From: Phycisphaerales bacterium
GTDB taxonomy: Bacteria > Planctomycetota > Phycisphaerae > Phycisphaerales > UBA1924
DNA length: 64,000 nt
Direction of reading: 5' to 3'
Assembly (NCBI GenBank): GCA_029260495.1
Contig: JAJDDD010000020.1
Location: forward strand, 345,317 to 409,316
The translations under genes and the position numbers were made by a program. Positions 19,248 through 28,608 of the stretch are shown piece by piece. The notes beneath the pieces are model-generated. The model did not search any database and was not told the DNA's origin. It saw only the letters and a program-made list of their open reading frames with translations. The first letter of the stretch is position 1; every line of letters starts with the position of its first letter.

Positions 19248-19540
19248 GCTCGCTACCTCTTGTCGTTGCTGAGTTATTCAAGCTCTGCCGCAGTGTATCG
19301 GACGAAACCGCGTGCGGCGCGGGTCCGATTATACATCGGCTGAAACAGCGTGAAGAGACGAAGCGCGGAAGGCGCTCCGCGCGAGATGGCGCCGTCGCGC
19401 CAGGCGGTCCACCTTACCCCTTGAATCATGCCTTGCTGCTTTGACGCGAAAAACTGAATCGTACGTTTCATGGAGTTCCGGCCGACCGGTCACGCGGGCT
19501 TCTGCGGATCGATCGCCACCGTAGCGAGGAGGTTTTGACC

Positions 19541-20515
19541 ATGAATCGTGAAACAGCAATGAACACAGCTTTGACAGCTCTTGGTTTGGCAGCGGCGGCA
19601 GGTCTGGTGATGCTCAGCATGCCGCAGAGCGCCGACGCAAGCCCAGGTTCGTCAAGCACGTCCGGCCCCGGCGGACTTGAGACGGTTGATGAGGCGGTCG
19701 ACCCGAATGAGCGGTTGCCAGAGGCGATTACGCTGACGGGCATCGTGCGCGACTTCAGAGAGCGCTCGCTCGAAAACGGGCATACCGACTTTGAGAAACA
19801 GCCCGATGAAGGCTTCGGACATTACATGGGCAACGTCGCGCCGCAGTTGGGCGAAGACAGCAAGCCTGTCTTCACTGGCAGCGGCAAGCGCGTGAACTCG
19901 CAGTGGCGCGACAGTGACGGGAACAATATTCATCCGTCATTTTATGACCCGGAAATGGGCGATCAGACTGGCAGCTTCGGAGTTGACTCCACCGGCGGCA
20001 TCGCCAGCGCTGACAGCTTCCGCTCCTGGTATCGCGACTCCCCGGGCAAGAATGTCTCGTTGCCGATGGACATCACGCTGCGGAAGGTTGAGGGATCGAA
20101 CCTCTACGTCTTTGACGATCGTGAGGATGATTTCTTCCAGGATCGCGGCGGCTTCTTCCCGATCAACGCTGAGCTCTTCGGCAACTCGTCGGGCGACTCC
20201 AAGAACTTCCACTTCACTTTCGAGCTCGCGACCGAGTTCACCTACAAGGCCGGTGAAGGCCAGTCATTCACGTTCACCGGCGATGACGATGTCTGGGTGT
20301 TCATCAACGGGCAGTTGGTCATCGACATCGGCGGCGTTCACTCGAAGGTCTCCCAGACGGTGCATCTGGACCGCCTGGGACTCAACGACGGGAAGAAGTA
20401 CCCCTTGACCTTCTTCTTCGCGGAGCGTCACCGGACGCAGAGCAACTTCCGCATCGAGACGACCTTGTCCCTGCGGAACGCTGAGCTGCCTTCAGCGATG
20501 GCGATGTTCGACTGA
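19541..20515 (+). CDS. Secreted fibro-slime domain protein
   Basis: The protein has a signal peptide ending near 'PQSADA' and then one fibro-slime domain. That domain begins with 'ITLTGIVRDFRER', continues with 'FHFTFELATEFTYKAGEGQS' and ends with 'DDDVWVFINGQLVIDIGGVH' and 'LTFFFAERHRTQSNFRIET'. This beta-sandwich, related to PA14, occurs in slime-mould and fibrobacter/planctomycete secreted proteins and is thought to bind carbohydrate or matrix. The ATG at 19541 follows GAGGAGG. A strong terminator lies 84 bases after the stop, so it is a single-gene unit. The 293-base stretch upstream (19248-19540) holds no gene I can support. Confidence 0.85.
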   Translation: MNRETAMNTALTALGLAAAAGLVMLSMPQSADASPGSSSTSGPGGLETVDEAVDPNERLPEAITLTGIVRDFRERSLENGHTDFEKQPDEGFGHYMGNVAPQLGEDSKPVFTGSGKRVNSQWRDSDGNNIHPSFYDPEMGDQTGSFGVDSTGGIASADSFRSWYRDSPGKNVSLPMDITLRKVEGSNLYVFDDREDDFFQDRGGFFPINAELFGNSSGDSKNFHFTFELATEFTYKAGEGQSFTFTGDDDVWVFINGQLVIDIGGVHSKVSQTVHLDRLGLNDGKKYPLTFFFAERHRTQSNFRIETTLSLRNAELPSAMAMFD

Positions 20516-20598
20516 TTCTGATCGATCCATCAGATCGCCCCGGCGGCGCACCCGCTGCTTCGTGATCTGAGTTTCATAAGCCTCCAACCACGCCGACG

Positions 20599-20636
20599 CC
20601 CGGACCGTTTCCTTCGGTCCGGGTGTTGTTTTTTTT
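20599..20636 (+). terminator. Rho-independent terminator of the fibro-slime gene
   Basis: A perfect 9-bp stem, CCCGGACCG / CGGTCCGGG, with a 7-base loop is followed by TGTTG and a run of eight T. The stem can extend by three more pairs at its base. It separates the fibro-slime gene from the convergent rhodanese-like gene. Confidence 0.9.
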
Positions 20637-20649
20637 GGAGTTCGGGCTT

Positions 20650-21135
20650 TCAGCGTCCAGCTTTGTCGGCGCGGAGAGTGATGCGGCCCCCTTCAGTCGG
20701 CAGGCCGGCGGCTTTCCATGCGTCAACGCCCCCATCGAAGAGCTGCACATTGTCGTAGCCGGCAGTGAGCAGACGCTTGGCGACCGCGACCGCGGTGGCT
20801 GATCCCGGATTCTGGGCGTACACAACCAACGTGCGGAAACGGGAGAGGCGGGGATCGCGGGTTGTCGAGGAGACCTGGGCCAGGCCCATCCGGATGGCGC
20901 CGGGAAGATGGGCCTCTTCATAGACCTCCTGCGGGCGTGTGTCGATGAGCAGCAGGCTCTTGCCGTCATCGCGCTGGACGCGGGCGAGAACGTCGGAGGC
21001 GCCGACACGGGTGAGATTTGCGTCCGAAATCGAGGTCTTGCACCCGATCAGGGGCGAAAAAGAGAGAAGAACGAGCAGGGCGAGAGCCCTGATTTGCAGG
21101 GGGGACGATCGAAATTGGGAAACTTGGTTTGGCAT
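20650..21135 (-). CDS. Rhodanese-like lipoprotein without catalytic cysteine
   Basis: The chain begins with a lipoprotein signal ending in the lipobox 'PLIGC' (residues about 28-32), so it should be anchored in the envelope. A single rhodanese domain follows: 'LLLIDTRPQEVYEEAHLPGA' and 'LFDGGVDAWKAAGLP' are typical. The active-site loop, normally C-x-x-G-x-R, here reads 'YAQNPGSATAV', so the catalytic Cys is Ala and sulfur transfer is not expected. Such inactive domains often act as binding or regulatory modules. I start at the ATG at 21135; a longer reading upstream would place the lipobox too deep in the chain. It is divergent from the DsbD-alpha-like gene. Confidence 0.8.
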   Translation of the reverse strand: MPNQVSQFRSSPLQIRALALLVLLSFSPLIGCKTSISDANLTRVGASDVLARVQRDDGKSLLLIDTRPQEVYEEAHLPGAIRMGLAQVSSTTRDPRLSRFRTLVVYAQNPGSATAVAVAKRLLTAGYDNVQLFDGGVDAWKAAGLPTEGGRITLRADKAGR

Positions 21136-21173
21136 GAGCGTAGAATAATGGAAAGGCGTCGGCAGTTTATGTA

Positions 21174-22139
21174 ATGGACAGTTGTTCGTATCTCTCTGGC
21201 GCCACCCGCATTGCACAGCGGCCCCCTCCCTGGACAGGATGCTTCGATTTGCTCACCGGAATCAAAAAACCTGTGGTTTACGTTCAGCGACGCTGGATCG
21301 GCGCCGCGGCGGCAATCGGGATTTGGACGGGTATCTGGGCGACGGGCATCGCGGGGGCTGGCCCCTTCGATTGGGATGAGCCGGAAGATCCAGCAGAGCT
21401 CGTGGAGGCCAGGCTGATCGCTCAAGTCAACGCGATCGCGCCCGGCGAGACGGTGTATGTGGGTGTGCATTTTGAGATCGCGCCGGAATGGCATCTCTAC
21501 TGGAAGAATAACGGCGACACCGGCGCCCCCCTCTCCGTGACGATTTCCGGGCCTGAGAGTGTGGAGATCGGAGAGCTGCTCTGGCCGGCGCCGCGCCGAT
21601 ATCCGCATGACATTTCTGTTGATTACATCTACGAAAACGCGGTGACGCTTCTGGCGCCGATTCGCCTGAAAGCGAACGCATCGACCGACGACATCGTGCA
21701 ACTGAGCGCGAAGGCTTCCTGGCTTGTGTGCAAAACGGAATGCATCTTCGGTGAGGCGGAGCTTTCGCTGGAGATCCCCGTGCAGGAGCAGGTCGGCGAA
21801 CCCTCGAAAGATGCGGAGCTCTTCACACGGGCTCGTGATCGGCTGCCTCTGAGCGCCGAAGCTGGCGAACGTCGCGGGCTGCAAACCTCGTGGTCCGGCG
21901 ATGAGCTGGTCATACAGGTGCAGGGAGCAACAGGATTGGTGTTTTTTCCTTTGGCGCCGGAAATGCCCCAGGCGATGAACCTGCGCGATGGCGGAGCGGT
22001 ACAAGGGGATGAGATTCGGATCTCGTACCCCGCTGACATCCAGAAGGCGGTGATGGTGTCAGGCGTGGTTGAAGTCATCACGGACGATTCACATTCGGTG
22101 TATTACGCCGTTGAGGTGGCCCCACCGGGGGCCATGTGA
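21174..22139 (+). CDS. DsbD-alpha-like (disulfide corrector) exported protein
   Basis: The mature part matches the periplasmic alpha domain of DsbD/ScsB-type thiol reductases: 'EWHLYWKNNGDTGAPLSVTI', 'YIYENAVTLLAPI', then 'ASWLVCKTECIFGEAELSL', which holds the redox Cys pair. Unlike DsbD, it has no membrane beta domain and no C-terminal thioredoxin domain, so it would need partners. A signal-like helix ('WIGAAAAIGIWTGIWATGIA') sits unusually far in if the ATG at 21174 is used. A GTG near 21272 gives a better signal peptide, so the start is uncertain. The next gene, 91 bases on, encodes a CPYC redoxin and is a likely partner. Confidence 0.75.
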   Translation: MDSCSYLSGATRIAQRPPPWTGCFDLLTGIKKPVVYVQRRWIGAAAAIGIWTGIWATGIAGAGPFDWDEPEDPAELVEARLIAQVNAIAPGETVYVGVHFEIAPEWHLYWKNNGDTGAPLSVTISGPESVEIGELLWPAPRRYPHDISVDYIYENAVTLLAPIRLKANASTDDIVQLSAKASWLVCKTECIFGEAELSLEIPVQEQVGEPSKDAELFTRARDRLPLSAEAGERRGLQTSWSGDELVIQVQGATGLVFFPLAPEMPQAMNLRDGGAVQGDEIRISYPADIQKAVMVSGVVEVITDDSHSVYYAVEVAPPGAM

Positions 22140-22230
22140 CGGCTTTTCATATGGTATTGATGCTCGGCGGGCAGTGGCGCTCGCGAGCAAGAACACATAT
22201 CTCGCGATGGTGCGAGAGGAGACCTTTCCC

Positions 22231-22896
22231 ATGAAGAAGTTTCGTTTTGCAGCTGGTTTGATCGGCGCGTTTGCCTTGACTGCCTCCGCCCTCACGCTCA
22301 TGACTGAGTCGGCGACGGCTCAGTATGAGAAACCGTCGATGGAGAAAGTCGAGACGGTGAAGGTTGGCGAAAAGGCGCCGGACTTCACGCTTGTCGATCT
22401 TAACGGCAAGAAGCACACGCTGAGCGACTACACCAAAGACGGGAAGACCGTCGTTGTTGAGTGGTTCAACCCGATGTGCCCGTACTGCGTCTACCATTAC
22501 GAGGCCGGCACGATGGTTGAGACCTTTGACAAGTTCAAGGGTGAGGATGTTGTCTGGCTGCTGGTGAACTCCGGAACTCCGACAAGCGGCACTGGCAGCC
22601 CGGCGCTCAATGCGGAGAAGAAGAAGGATTGGGGCTTTGATTTCCCAGTGCTTCTGGACGCCAACGGCAAGGTGGGCAAGACCTACGGCGCCAAGACCAC
22701 GCCGCACATGTTCATCATCGATGGCGAAGGCGTGCTGCGCTATGACGGCGCCCTCGACAACAACCGTCGTCCCGCGCCCCCGGCCGACGAAGCGACCTAT
22801 GTCAACTACGTTGAGCAGGGTCTGAAGCAGGTGTTGGCCGGCGAGACCGTCACATCTGAGAAGACCAAGTCCTATGGCTGCAGCGTGAAGTACTGA
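22231..22896 (+). CDS. Exported redoxin, peroxiredoxin-like family
   Basis: After a signal peptide ending near 'ESATAQ' comes a thioredoxin-fold domain: 'GEKAPDFTLVDLNGKKHTLS', active site 'WFNPMCPYC', cis-Pro region 'TTPHMFIIDGEGVLRYDGAL'. The extreme C-terminus 'YGCSVKY' matches the conserved 'GCSIKW' end of the PRX-like-1 group of AhpC/TSA proteins, placing a third Cys at the tail. The ATG at 22231 follows GAGAGGAGA. It probably works in the periplasm with the DsbD-alpha-like protein upstream. Whether it reduces peroxides or disulfides cannot be told from sequence. Confidence 0.85.
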   Translation: MKKFRFAAGLIGAFALTASALTLMTESATAQYEKPSMEKVETVKVGEKAPDFTLVDLNGKKHTLSDYTKDGKTVVVEWFNPMCPYCVYHYEAGTMVETFDKFKGEDVVWLLVNSGTPTSGTGSPALNAEKKKDWGFDFPVLLDANGKVGKTYGAKTTPHMFIIDGEGVLRYDGALDNNRRPAPPADEATYVNYVEQGLKQVLAGETVTSEKTKSYGCSVKY

Positions 22897-22954
22897 ACGC
22901 CAACCTCCCGATGACGCGCCGCCAGTCGCGGTGAGTCGTTTGAAGTCGAATATC

Positions 22955-22991
22955 AACAGGCCCAGCTGAGCGATCGGCCGGGCCTGTTTTT
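22955..22991 (+). terminator. Rho-independent terminator after the redoxin gene
   Basis: AACAGGCCC and GGGCCTGTT form a 9-bp stem around a 16-base loop, and the run of T that ends the stem continues to 22991. It closes the DsbD-alpha-like/redoxin unit. Confidence 0.85.
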
Positions 22992-23088
22992 ATGCGCCGA
23001 AGCAGGCGCCTTGGCGAAAAGAGGCGGGCTGGTGGTATGGTGCGGGACTATTGAGTTATCACCGAGAAGACTGGCGAGGAGTGCGGAT

Positions 23089-24207
23089 GTGCTGAAGACG
23101 CCGTTTTATGATTTTCATGTCGAGCACGGGGCGAAGATGGTGGACTTCGCCGGCTGGGAGATGCCCATCCTCTATTCGGGGATTATTGAGGAGCATCGGC
23201 AGGTGCGATCGTCCGGCGGGCTCTTTGATGTCTCGCACATGGGGCGGTTCTGGGTGCGCGGCAGACATGCGCGAAGGCTGCTTGAGCGCGTATGCTCACG
23301 GCGAGTTTCCGATATGCAGGTCGGGCAATGCCGATATTCGCTGGTCTGCAATGAGCAGGGCGGCGTGCGCGATGATGTTCTGGTGTACCGGCTGGATGAC
23401 GACGCATTTATGGTTGTCGTCAACGCTTCAAACCGGGAGAAGCTCTTCGAGCATTTTGAATCCGCGCGGGGAGACTGGGTCTTCAAGCTGGAAGATCGAA
23501 CAGTAGAGACAGCGATGGTCGCCCTGCAGGGGCCCAATGCGATGGGGTTGATCGGCAAAGTAAGCCAGGAGGTTCCATCACTGAAGCGGTTTCGGTTTGT
23601 GGAGAAGAACCTGCTCATCGCGAAACTGCTTGTGAGCCGCACCGGATACACCGGCGAGGACGGCGTCGAGGCAATCCTGCCCGCGAACTTTGTCAACCAC
23701 GCGATGAAGCTGCTCCTCAAGGATGTGAACATGTCGGAGGCGGAAGCGGCGATCAAGCCGGCCGGCCTCGGCGCCCGCGACACCTTGCGCATGGAAGCGG
23801 GCATGCCCCTATATGGACATGAGCTTGAGGAAGACTTGTGCGCGCTTTCGTGCGGGCTGGATTTTGCAATCTCCATGGACAAGGACGGCGATGAGCGCGG
23901 CGAGCCCTTCATCGGGCTCGAAGCCCTCCGGCGTGCGCAGCAGGAAGGCATTCGTGAGAAGATCGTGGGGCTCATGCTTGATGGCCGCCGAACGGCGCGC
24001 CCGAACATGGCGGTCATGAATGGCGACAAGCAGGTCGGACGCATCACGAGCGCATGCCTGAGTCCGACACTCGGGCGGCCGATCGCGATGGCGCTGGTTG
24101 AGATCAAACACGCTGAGCCCGGCGCGACGCTTGAGGTGGAGACTGGCCGAGCGAGGATTGAGGCGGAAGTGACGAAGTTGCCGTTCTATCAGGCGCCAAA
24201 GAAGTAA
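23089..24207 (+). CDS. gcvT: Aminomethyltransferase, glycine cleavage T protein
   Basis: GcvT releases ammonia from the aminomethyl-lipoyl H protein and passes the methylene group to tetrahydrofolate. The sequence shows 'KMVDFAGWEMPILYSGI', 'GLFDVSHMGRFWVRG', the folate-binding 'SRTGYTGEDGVEAILP' and the C-terminal 'PTLGRPIAMALV'. I use the GTG at 23089, preceded by GCGAGGAG at good spacing and yielding 372 residues; a TTG 78 bases earlier would add an unrelated tail. gcvH lies at 7.2 kb and no gcvP is present here. Confidence 0.93.
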   Translation: MLKTPFYDFHVEHGAKMVDFAGWEMPILYSGIIEEHRQVRSSGGLFDVSHMGRFWVRGRHARRLLERVCSRRVSDMQVGQCRYSLVCNEQGGVRDDVLVYRLDDDAFMVVVNASNREKLFEHFESARGDWVFKLEDRTVETAMVALQGPNAMGLIGKVSQEVPSLKRFRFVEKNLLIAKLLVSRTGYTGEDGVEAILPANFVNHAMKLLLKDVNMSEAEAAIKPAGLGARDTLRMEAGMPLYGHELEEDLCALSCGLDFAISMDKDGDERGEPFIGLEALRRAQQEGIREKIVGLMLDGRRTARPNMAVMNGDKQVGRITSACLSPTLGRPIAMALVEIKHAEPGATLEVETGRARIEAEVTKLPFYQAPKK

Positions 24208-24281
24208 ACCCAGCTCACGCAAGAGCTTGCCGAAGCGCCTACATCTCGCCATTCGATCGGGCGCGTGGTAGCCTGTCCTGT

Positions 24282-27125
24282 ATGAGCGCGTCTGAGAGGC
24301 CGACGGCGCCGGGGAATGATCACGATTCGGGCGATCTGTCGCCGGAGACAGCGTCTGTGCGCGCAAAGGGCGCCCGGGAACGGTCAATCGAACACGGGCC
24401 CGGCGCAGTTGATCCAGCGACTGTGGTCGGCGGGCTTGATGACGCCGCCCCTTCGCGCATCGGGCCTTACCGAATTCTCGAAACGCTCGGCGAGGGCGGC
24501 ATGGGTGTCGTCTACCACGCGGAGCAAACAAAGCCTGTTCGGCGGCGAGTCGCGCTGAAGGTCATCAAGCTGGGCATGGACACGCGCGAGGTCGTCGCTC
24601 GATTTGAAGCAGAACGCCAGGCGCTCGCGGTGATGGATCACCCGAATATCGCGCATGTGTTTGACGCAGGAGCGACAGAGACGGGTCGCCCGTACTTCGT
24701 CATGGAGCTTGTGAGCGGTGAGTCAATCACGCAGTATTGCGACCGGCACAAGCTCTCAACGCCGCAACGATTGAAGTTGTTTGAGTTGGTTTGTCGCGCG
24801 GTGCAGCATGCGCATCAAAAAGGTGTGATTCATCGAGATTTGAAGCCGAGCAATATTCTGGTTGAGGTGCGCGACGGACAGCCGATTCCCAAGATCATTG
24901 ATTTCGGCGTCGCCAAAGCAACCGGTCAGCAGCTCAGTGAGCACACGCTCTTCACCGAGCAAGGCCAACTCATCGGCACGCCGGAGTATATGAGCCCGGA
25001 GCAGGCAGAGATGTCCGGGCTTGATATCGACACGCGAACCGATGTGTATTCGCTGGGTGTGATTTTGTATGAACTGCTCACCAGCGCGCTGCCTTTCAAT
25101 CCGCAGACGTTGCGCGGCGCGGGTTTCGCTGAGATTCAGCGGATTATTCGCGAAGAGGATCCCCCACGGCCGAGCACGCGATTAAGCGCCATGGCGGAAA
25201 AAACAGGGGAGATCGCACGGGCGCGGGGGACGGACGCCCGGGGGCTGACGAAGTCGCTCAAGGGGGAGCTCGACTGGATCGTCATGAAGTGCCTGGAGAA
25301 GGATCGCACGCGTCGATATGAAACGGCCACCTCGCTGGCGGCGGATGTGCAGCGGCATCTGCAGAACGAGCCAGTGACGGCCCGTCCGCCCAGCGCCACA
25401 TACAAACTTGGCAAGTTCATCCGCAGGAACCGCGCGGGCGTGTTGGCGGGAACAATGGGAGTTGTTCTGGCGGCCGGCGGCGTGGCGGGGATCAGTTGGC
25501 AGGCTGTCCGGGCGACCAATGCGCAGCGCGAAACCGAACGCCAGGCCGCGATCGCGCGAGCGGTCAATGAGTTTCTTAATCAAGACCTTCTCGCTGCGGT
25601 CAACCCCGTCAACACTGCTGATCGGGATATCACTATGCGTGAAGTGCTCAACGCAGCGGCGCAGCGGATTGAAGACAAGTTTGACGGCCAGCCCCTGGTT
25701 GAGGCATCGATCCGAGAGACGCTCGGCGATACATATATGGCGCTCGGGCTCTACGACGAGGCGGCGCCGCACCTGGAACAGGCATTTAAGATTCGCACGC
25801 GCGAACTGGGTGATGAGGATATTGCGACGGCCGGATCGATGGCGCGGCTGGCGTCACTTCGCGGATCGCAGGGAAACTATGAAGAAGCCGAAAACTTGTG
25901 TAAAGATGCCCTGGAGCGCCGCCGGCGGCTGCTCGGAGAGGATCACGCGCAAACGCTGGCTTCGTGGAGCAATCTCGCCCATGTGTACCGCTCGCAAGGA
26001 CGTGAGGCAGAAGCTGAGCCGATCTATCTGGACGTCCTCGATCGTCGAAGGCGCACACTGGGCGACTCGCACACGGAAACGCTGGGATCGCTGAACAATC
26101 TGGCGATTCTGTACATGAAGCAGAATCGCTTTGATGAAGCAGAGCCCCTGTATCTGGAGGCGATGGAAAAGCGACGCCGCACACTGGACGAGAACCATCC
26201 GGATGTCCTTAGTTCGGAGTTGAACGTCGCGGTGCTGCGCAAAGAACAAGAACGATATGACGAAGCAGAGCGCATGTATCTGCTCACGCTCGCCAAACAT
26301 CGGCGCGTTTTTGGAGAAGATCATCCCAAGACGCTGGCGGTCGTAAACAATCTCGGCGTCCTCTACAAAAACCAAAAACTGTGGAGCAAGGCAGAGCCGT
26401 TGTACATCGAAACACTGGAAAAACGGCGAGCGTTCCGAGGCCCGGATCACCCCAGCGCACTGCGGTCGCTCAGCAACTTGATGATCCTGTACGGCGAGCA
26501 AGAGCTCTGGGACAAGGCTGAACCATTGGCGAGTGAATCTGTCGAACGACATAAGCGAGCGTTCAGGACGGACCATCCGCGAACGTTGACAGCCCAACAC
26601 AATCTCGCAGCCATCTGGGCGGCGCAGGGAAGATTTAGAGAATCCGAGCAGCTCTTTCAGGAGACGCTAGCCCAAAGACGACACGAACTCGGACGGAATC
26701 ATCGACTGACCGTGCGCACGCTGGACGAGCTTGTCGGCGTCATGATTCAAGCTGGACGGGCTGAGGAGGCGCGAGAGTTTGTCATCGAGTTGATTGAGAT
26801 CCGGCGAGCAAACGCAATTGCCGCGGAAGCAACAGTGGATACGATAAATCAGTTCGCCTGGCTTCTTGTCACCTGCCAGCCGGAGGATCTGCGCGATCCG
26901 AAAGAATCGCTGCGATTTGCACAGCAGGCCGACCAAATGACAAAACGTGGTGACGCAAATGTGCTGAGCACCATGGCGCGAGCACAATATCAGCTCGGCG
27001 AACGCGAATCTGCGATCGCCACACTGCGCGAGGCGCTGGAGTTGGTTGAGGGAGATGCTGAATCTCGTGAAGAGATGGCGGAGCAACTGCGCGAGTATGA
27101 AGCTGCTTTGCACCCCGCGGAGTGA
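24282..27125 (+). CDS. Ser/Thr protein kinase with TM helix and TPR repeats
   Basis: A PknB-type kinase domain spans about 59-350. It has the Gly loop 'GEGGMGVVY', ATP Lys in 'RRVALKVIKLG', catalytic loop 'HRDLKPSNIL', metal site 'DFGVAK' and activation segment 'IGTPEYMSPEQA', so it should be active. A transmembrane helix follows near 383-405. Beyond it lie about ten kinesin-light-chain-type TPRs (about 470-860) such as 'RFDEAEPLYLEAMEKRRRTL', which would be on the far side of the membrane. This kinase-TM-TPR form is abundant in planctomycetes. It is the first of three plus-strand genes; its partners are a pseudo-mutase and a zinc-ribbon membrane protein. Confidence 0.93.
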   Translation: MSASERPTAPGNDHDSGDLSPETASVRAKGARERSIEHGPGAVDPATVVGGLDDAAPSRIGPYRILETLGEGGMGVVYHAEQTKPVRRRVALKVIKLGMDTREVVARFEAERQALAVMDHPNIAHVFDAGATETGRPYFVMELVSGESITQYCDRHKLSTPQRLKLFELVCRAVQHAHQKGVIHRDLKPSNILVEVRDGQPIPKIIDFGVAKATGQQLSEHTLFTEQGQLIGTPEYMSPEQAEMSGLDIDTRTDVYSLGVILYELLTSALPFNPQTLRGAGFAEIQRIIREEDPPRPSTRLSAMAEKTGEIARARGTDARGLTKSLKGELDWIVMKCLEKDRTRRYETATSLAADVQRHLQNEPVTARPPSATYKLGKFIRRNRAGVLAGTMGVVLAAGGVAGISWQAVRATNAQRETERQAAIARAVNEFLNQDLLAAVNPVNTADRDITMREVLNAAAQRIEDKFDGQPLVEASIRETLGDTYMALGLYDEAAPHLEQAFKIRTRELGDEDIATAGSMARLASLRGSQGNYEEAENLCKDALERRRRLLGEDHAQTLASWSNLAHVYRSQGREAEAEPIYLDVLDRRRRTLGDSHTETLGSLNNLAILYMKQNRFDEAEPLYLEAMEKRRRTLDENHPDVLSSELNVAVLRKEQERYDEAERMYLLTLAKHRRVFGEDHPKTLAVVNNLGVLYKNQKLWSKAEPLYIETLEKRRAFRGPDHPSALRSLSNLMILYGEQELWDKAEPLASESVERHKRAFRTDHPRTLTAQHNLAAIWAAQGRFRESEQLFQETLAQRRHELGRNHRLTVRTLDELVGVMIQAGRAEEAREFVIELIEIRRANAIAAEATVDTINQFAWLLVTCQPEDLRDPKESLRFAQQADQMTKRGDANVLSTMARAQYQLGERESAIATLREALELVEGDAESREEMAEQLREYEAALHPAE

Positions 27126-27276
27126 CGAATCAACCTTCCAGCGGCATCGCTTTGATGGCGGCGCCGAAGGGCTTGCAGTGCAGACAAACGCCCAAGCCCG
27201 CCTGGCCGTTGCAACCTGGATCAAAAGACACGGAGGCCCGCCTGTTGAAACTGGCGGAGCTGTGTATTCTGCGTGG

Positions 27277-28608
27277 GTGAAGTACGCCCTTGTCATTCTT
27301 TCCGGCGCCAGCGATGCGCCTCTCGAAGAGCTTGGTCAGCTCACGCCCCTGCAGGCCGCCCAGACTCCCGCGATGGATGAAGTCGCGCGGCTTGGCCGGG
27401 TTGGGGCCGTGCGATCGACGCCGGTGAAATCCGCGCCGACGCTGGTGGGCGCTCAGGCGACGCTGCTCGGGATTGACGCGTGGATGCATCGAGTCACGCC
27501 CGGCGCGCTCGAAGCGGTTGGCGTGGACGAAGACCTCGCGCTTCAGGACAGCGCCTTTGCGGTCAGCCTGCTCAGCGCCGACCTTGAAGATGGACCCACC
27601 GGACCCGGCCTGCTGTTCGATCATGCGCCGACCGGCCTGACCAAGCGCGAAACGACAGCCCTCTTTGAAACAGTCGAACGGTGCTGGCGCGAACGCGAGC
27701 CGGGGTTGATGCGCGAAGTTTCCCTCCGAACGCTCGGCCCGGCCCGCGGACTTCTGATTGACCGCTCCAGCAGAGCCTACGAGCGAACGCACATGACCCC
27801 CCCTGCTCACTTCATTCGACAGCGATGGCGCGATTACCTGCCCGATGGCGAGCACGCACCAGTTCTCAACACGCTTATTGATCTTTCCATTGACGCCCTG
27901 ATGGACCATGAGATCAACATCGCGCGCAAGGAGAATGGGCTCGGGCAGGTCACTCTTGCCTGGCCCTGGGGCGGTGGGAATCTTGAACCGCTCACGCCGT
28001 TCGCCGAATCATTCAATCTCCGGACAGCGGCCGTCACAGCCAGCGATTCCTTCGCCGGCCTGGTCCGCCTGCTCGGCATTGATCGGCTACCCGCTCCCGG
28101 AGTCTCTGCTGAGACGGCGACCGAAGACATCAACTCCCTGGGCGCGTACGCCGCCGCCGGGCTTGATCGGTATGACATGGTGATTGCGCACGTCTCCGGC
28201 GCGCGAGCGTGCTCACTCAACGGCGATGGCGCCGAAAAGACGAAGCTGCTCGAACGAATCGACGCCGGCGTTGTGGCGCCTCTGCTGGTGAAGCTGCAAT
28301 CATTTGGCGACGCTGAGCAAAGCGCCGCGTCCAATCCCGAAGAAGGATGGAGGATGCTCATCGCAGTGGACCAGACCTGTGACACCAACCGCCGAACGCC
28401 CACAGCGGCGCCTTGCCCCTTTGTGATGGCCGGCGCCTGGATTCGCAGCGTGCTTGACTTGCCATTCGATGAGCACGGGGCTGCACAGAGTGATATCGGC
28501 GTTGATCCGGGGCATGATCTGATGGAGTACTTTCTCTTCTCAGCCTTGAAAACAGCTCGGCCGCGCTCGGAACGAACGCGCCAGCGAGGAGGTGTGTCGC
28601 ATGGCTGA
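27277..28608 (+). CDS. ApgM-family phosphoglycerate mutase-like protein, active site lost
   Basis: The 443-residue chain follows the archaeal-type cofactor-independent phosphoglycerate mutase (alkaline phosphatase superfamily) from end to end: 'LEELGQLTPLQAAQTPAMDE', 'GALEAVGVD' and 'EKTKLLERID'. The catalytic residues are gone. The first metal-binding DG(M/L)xD block reads 'LSGASDAP', the GSD(T/V) block with the nucleophilic Ser reads 'TLVGAQATLLG', DEAGHDGD reads 'RACSLNGD', and the late DHSTP reads 'DQTCDT'. It therefore should bind no two-metal centre and is probably a structural or regulatory pseudoenzyme. Start is the GTG at 27277, right at the first strand. Its stop overlaps the next gene by 8 bases. 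Confidence 0.8.
   Translation: MKYALVILSGASDAPLEELGQLTPLQAAQTPAMDEVARLGRVGAVRSTPVKSAPTLVGAQATLLGIDAWMHRVTPGALEAVGVDEDLALQDSAFAVSLLSADLEDGPTGPGLLFDHAPTGLTKRETTALFETVERCWREREPGLMREVSLRTLGPARGLLIDRSSRAYERTHMTPPAHFIRQRWRDYLPDGEHAPVLNTLIDLSIDALMDHEINIARKENGLGQVTLAWPWGGGNLEPLTPFAESFNLRTAAVTASDSFAGLVRLLGIDRLPAPGVSAETATEDINSLGAYAAAGLDRYDMVIAHVSGARACSLNGDGAEKTKLLERIDAGVVAPLLVKLQSFGDAEQSAASNPEEGWRMLIAVDQTCDTNRRTPTAAPCPFVMAGAWIRSVLDLPFDEHGAAQSDIGVDPGHDLMEYFLFSALKTARPRSERTRQRGGVSHG

Noticed and set aside
23172..24107. 936-base minus-strand frame within gcvT
   Set aside because: Rich in Ser/Arg with no domain pattern, and wholly inside a well-supported gcvT.
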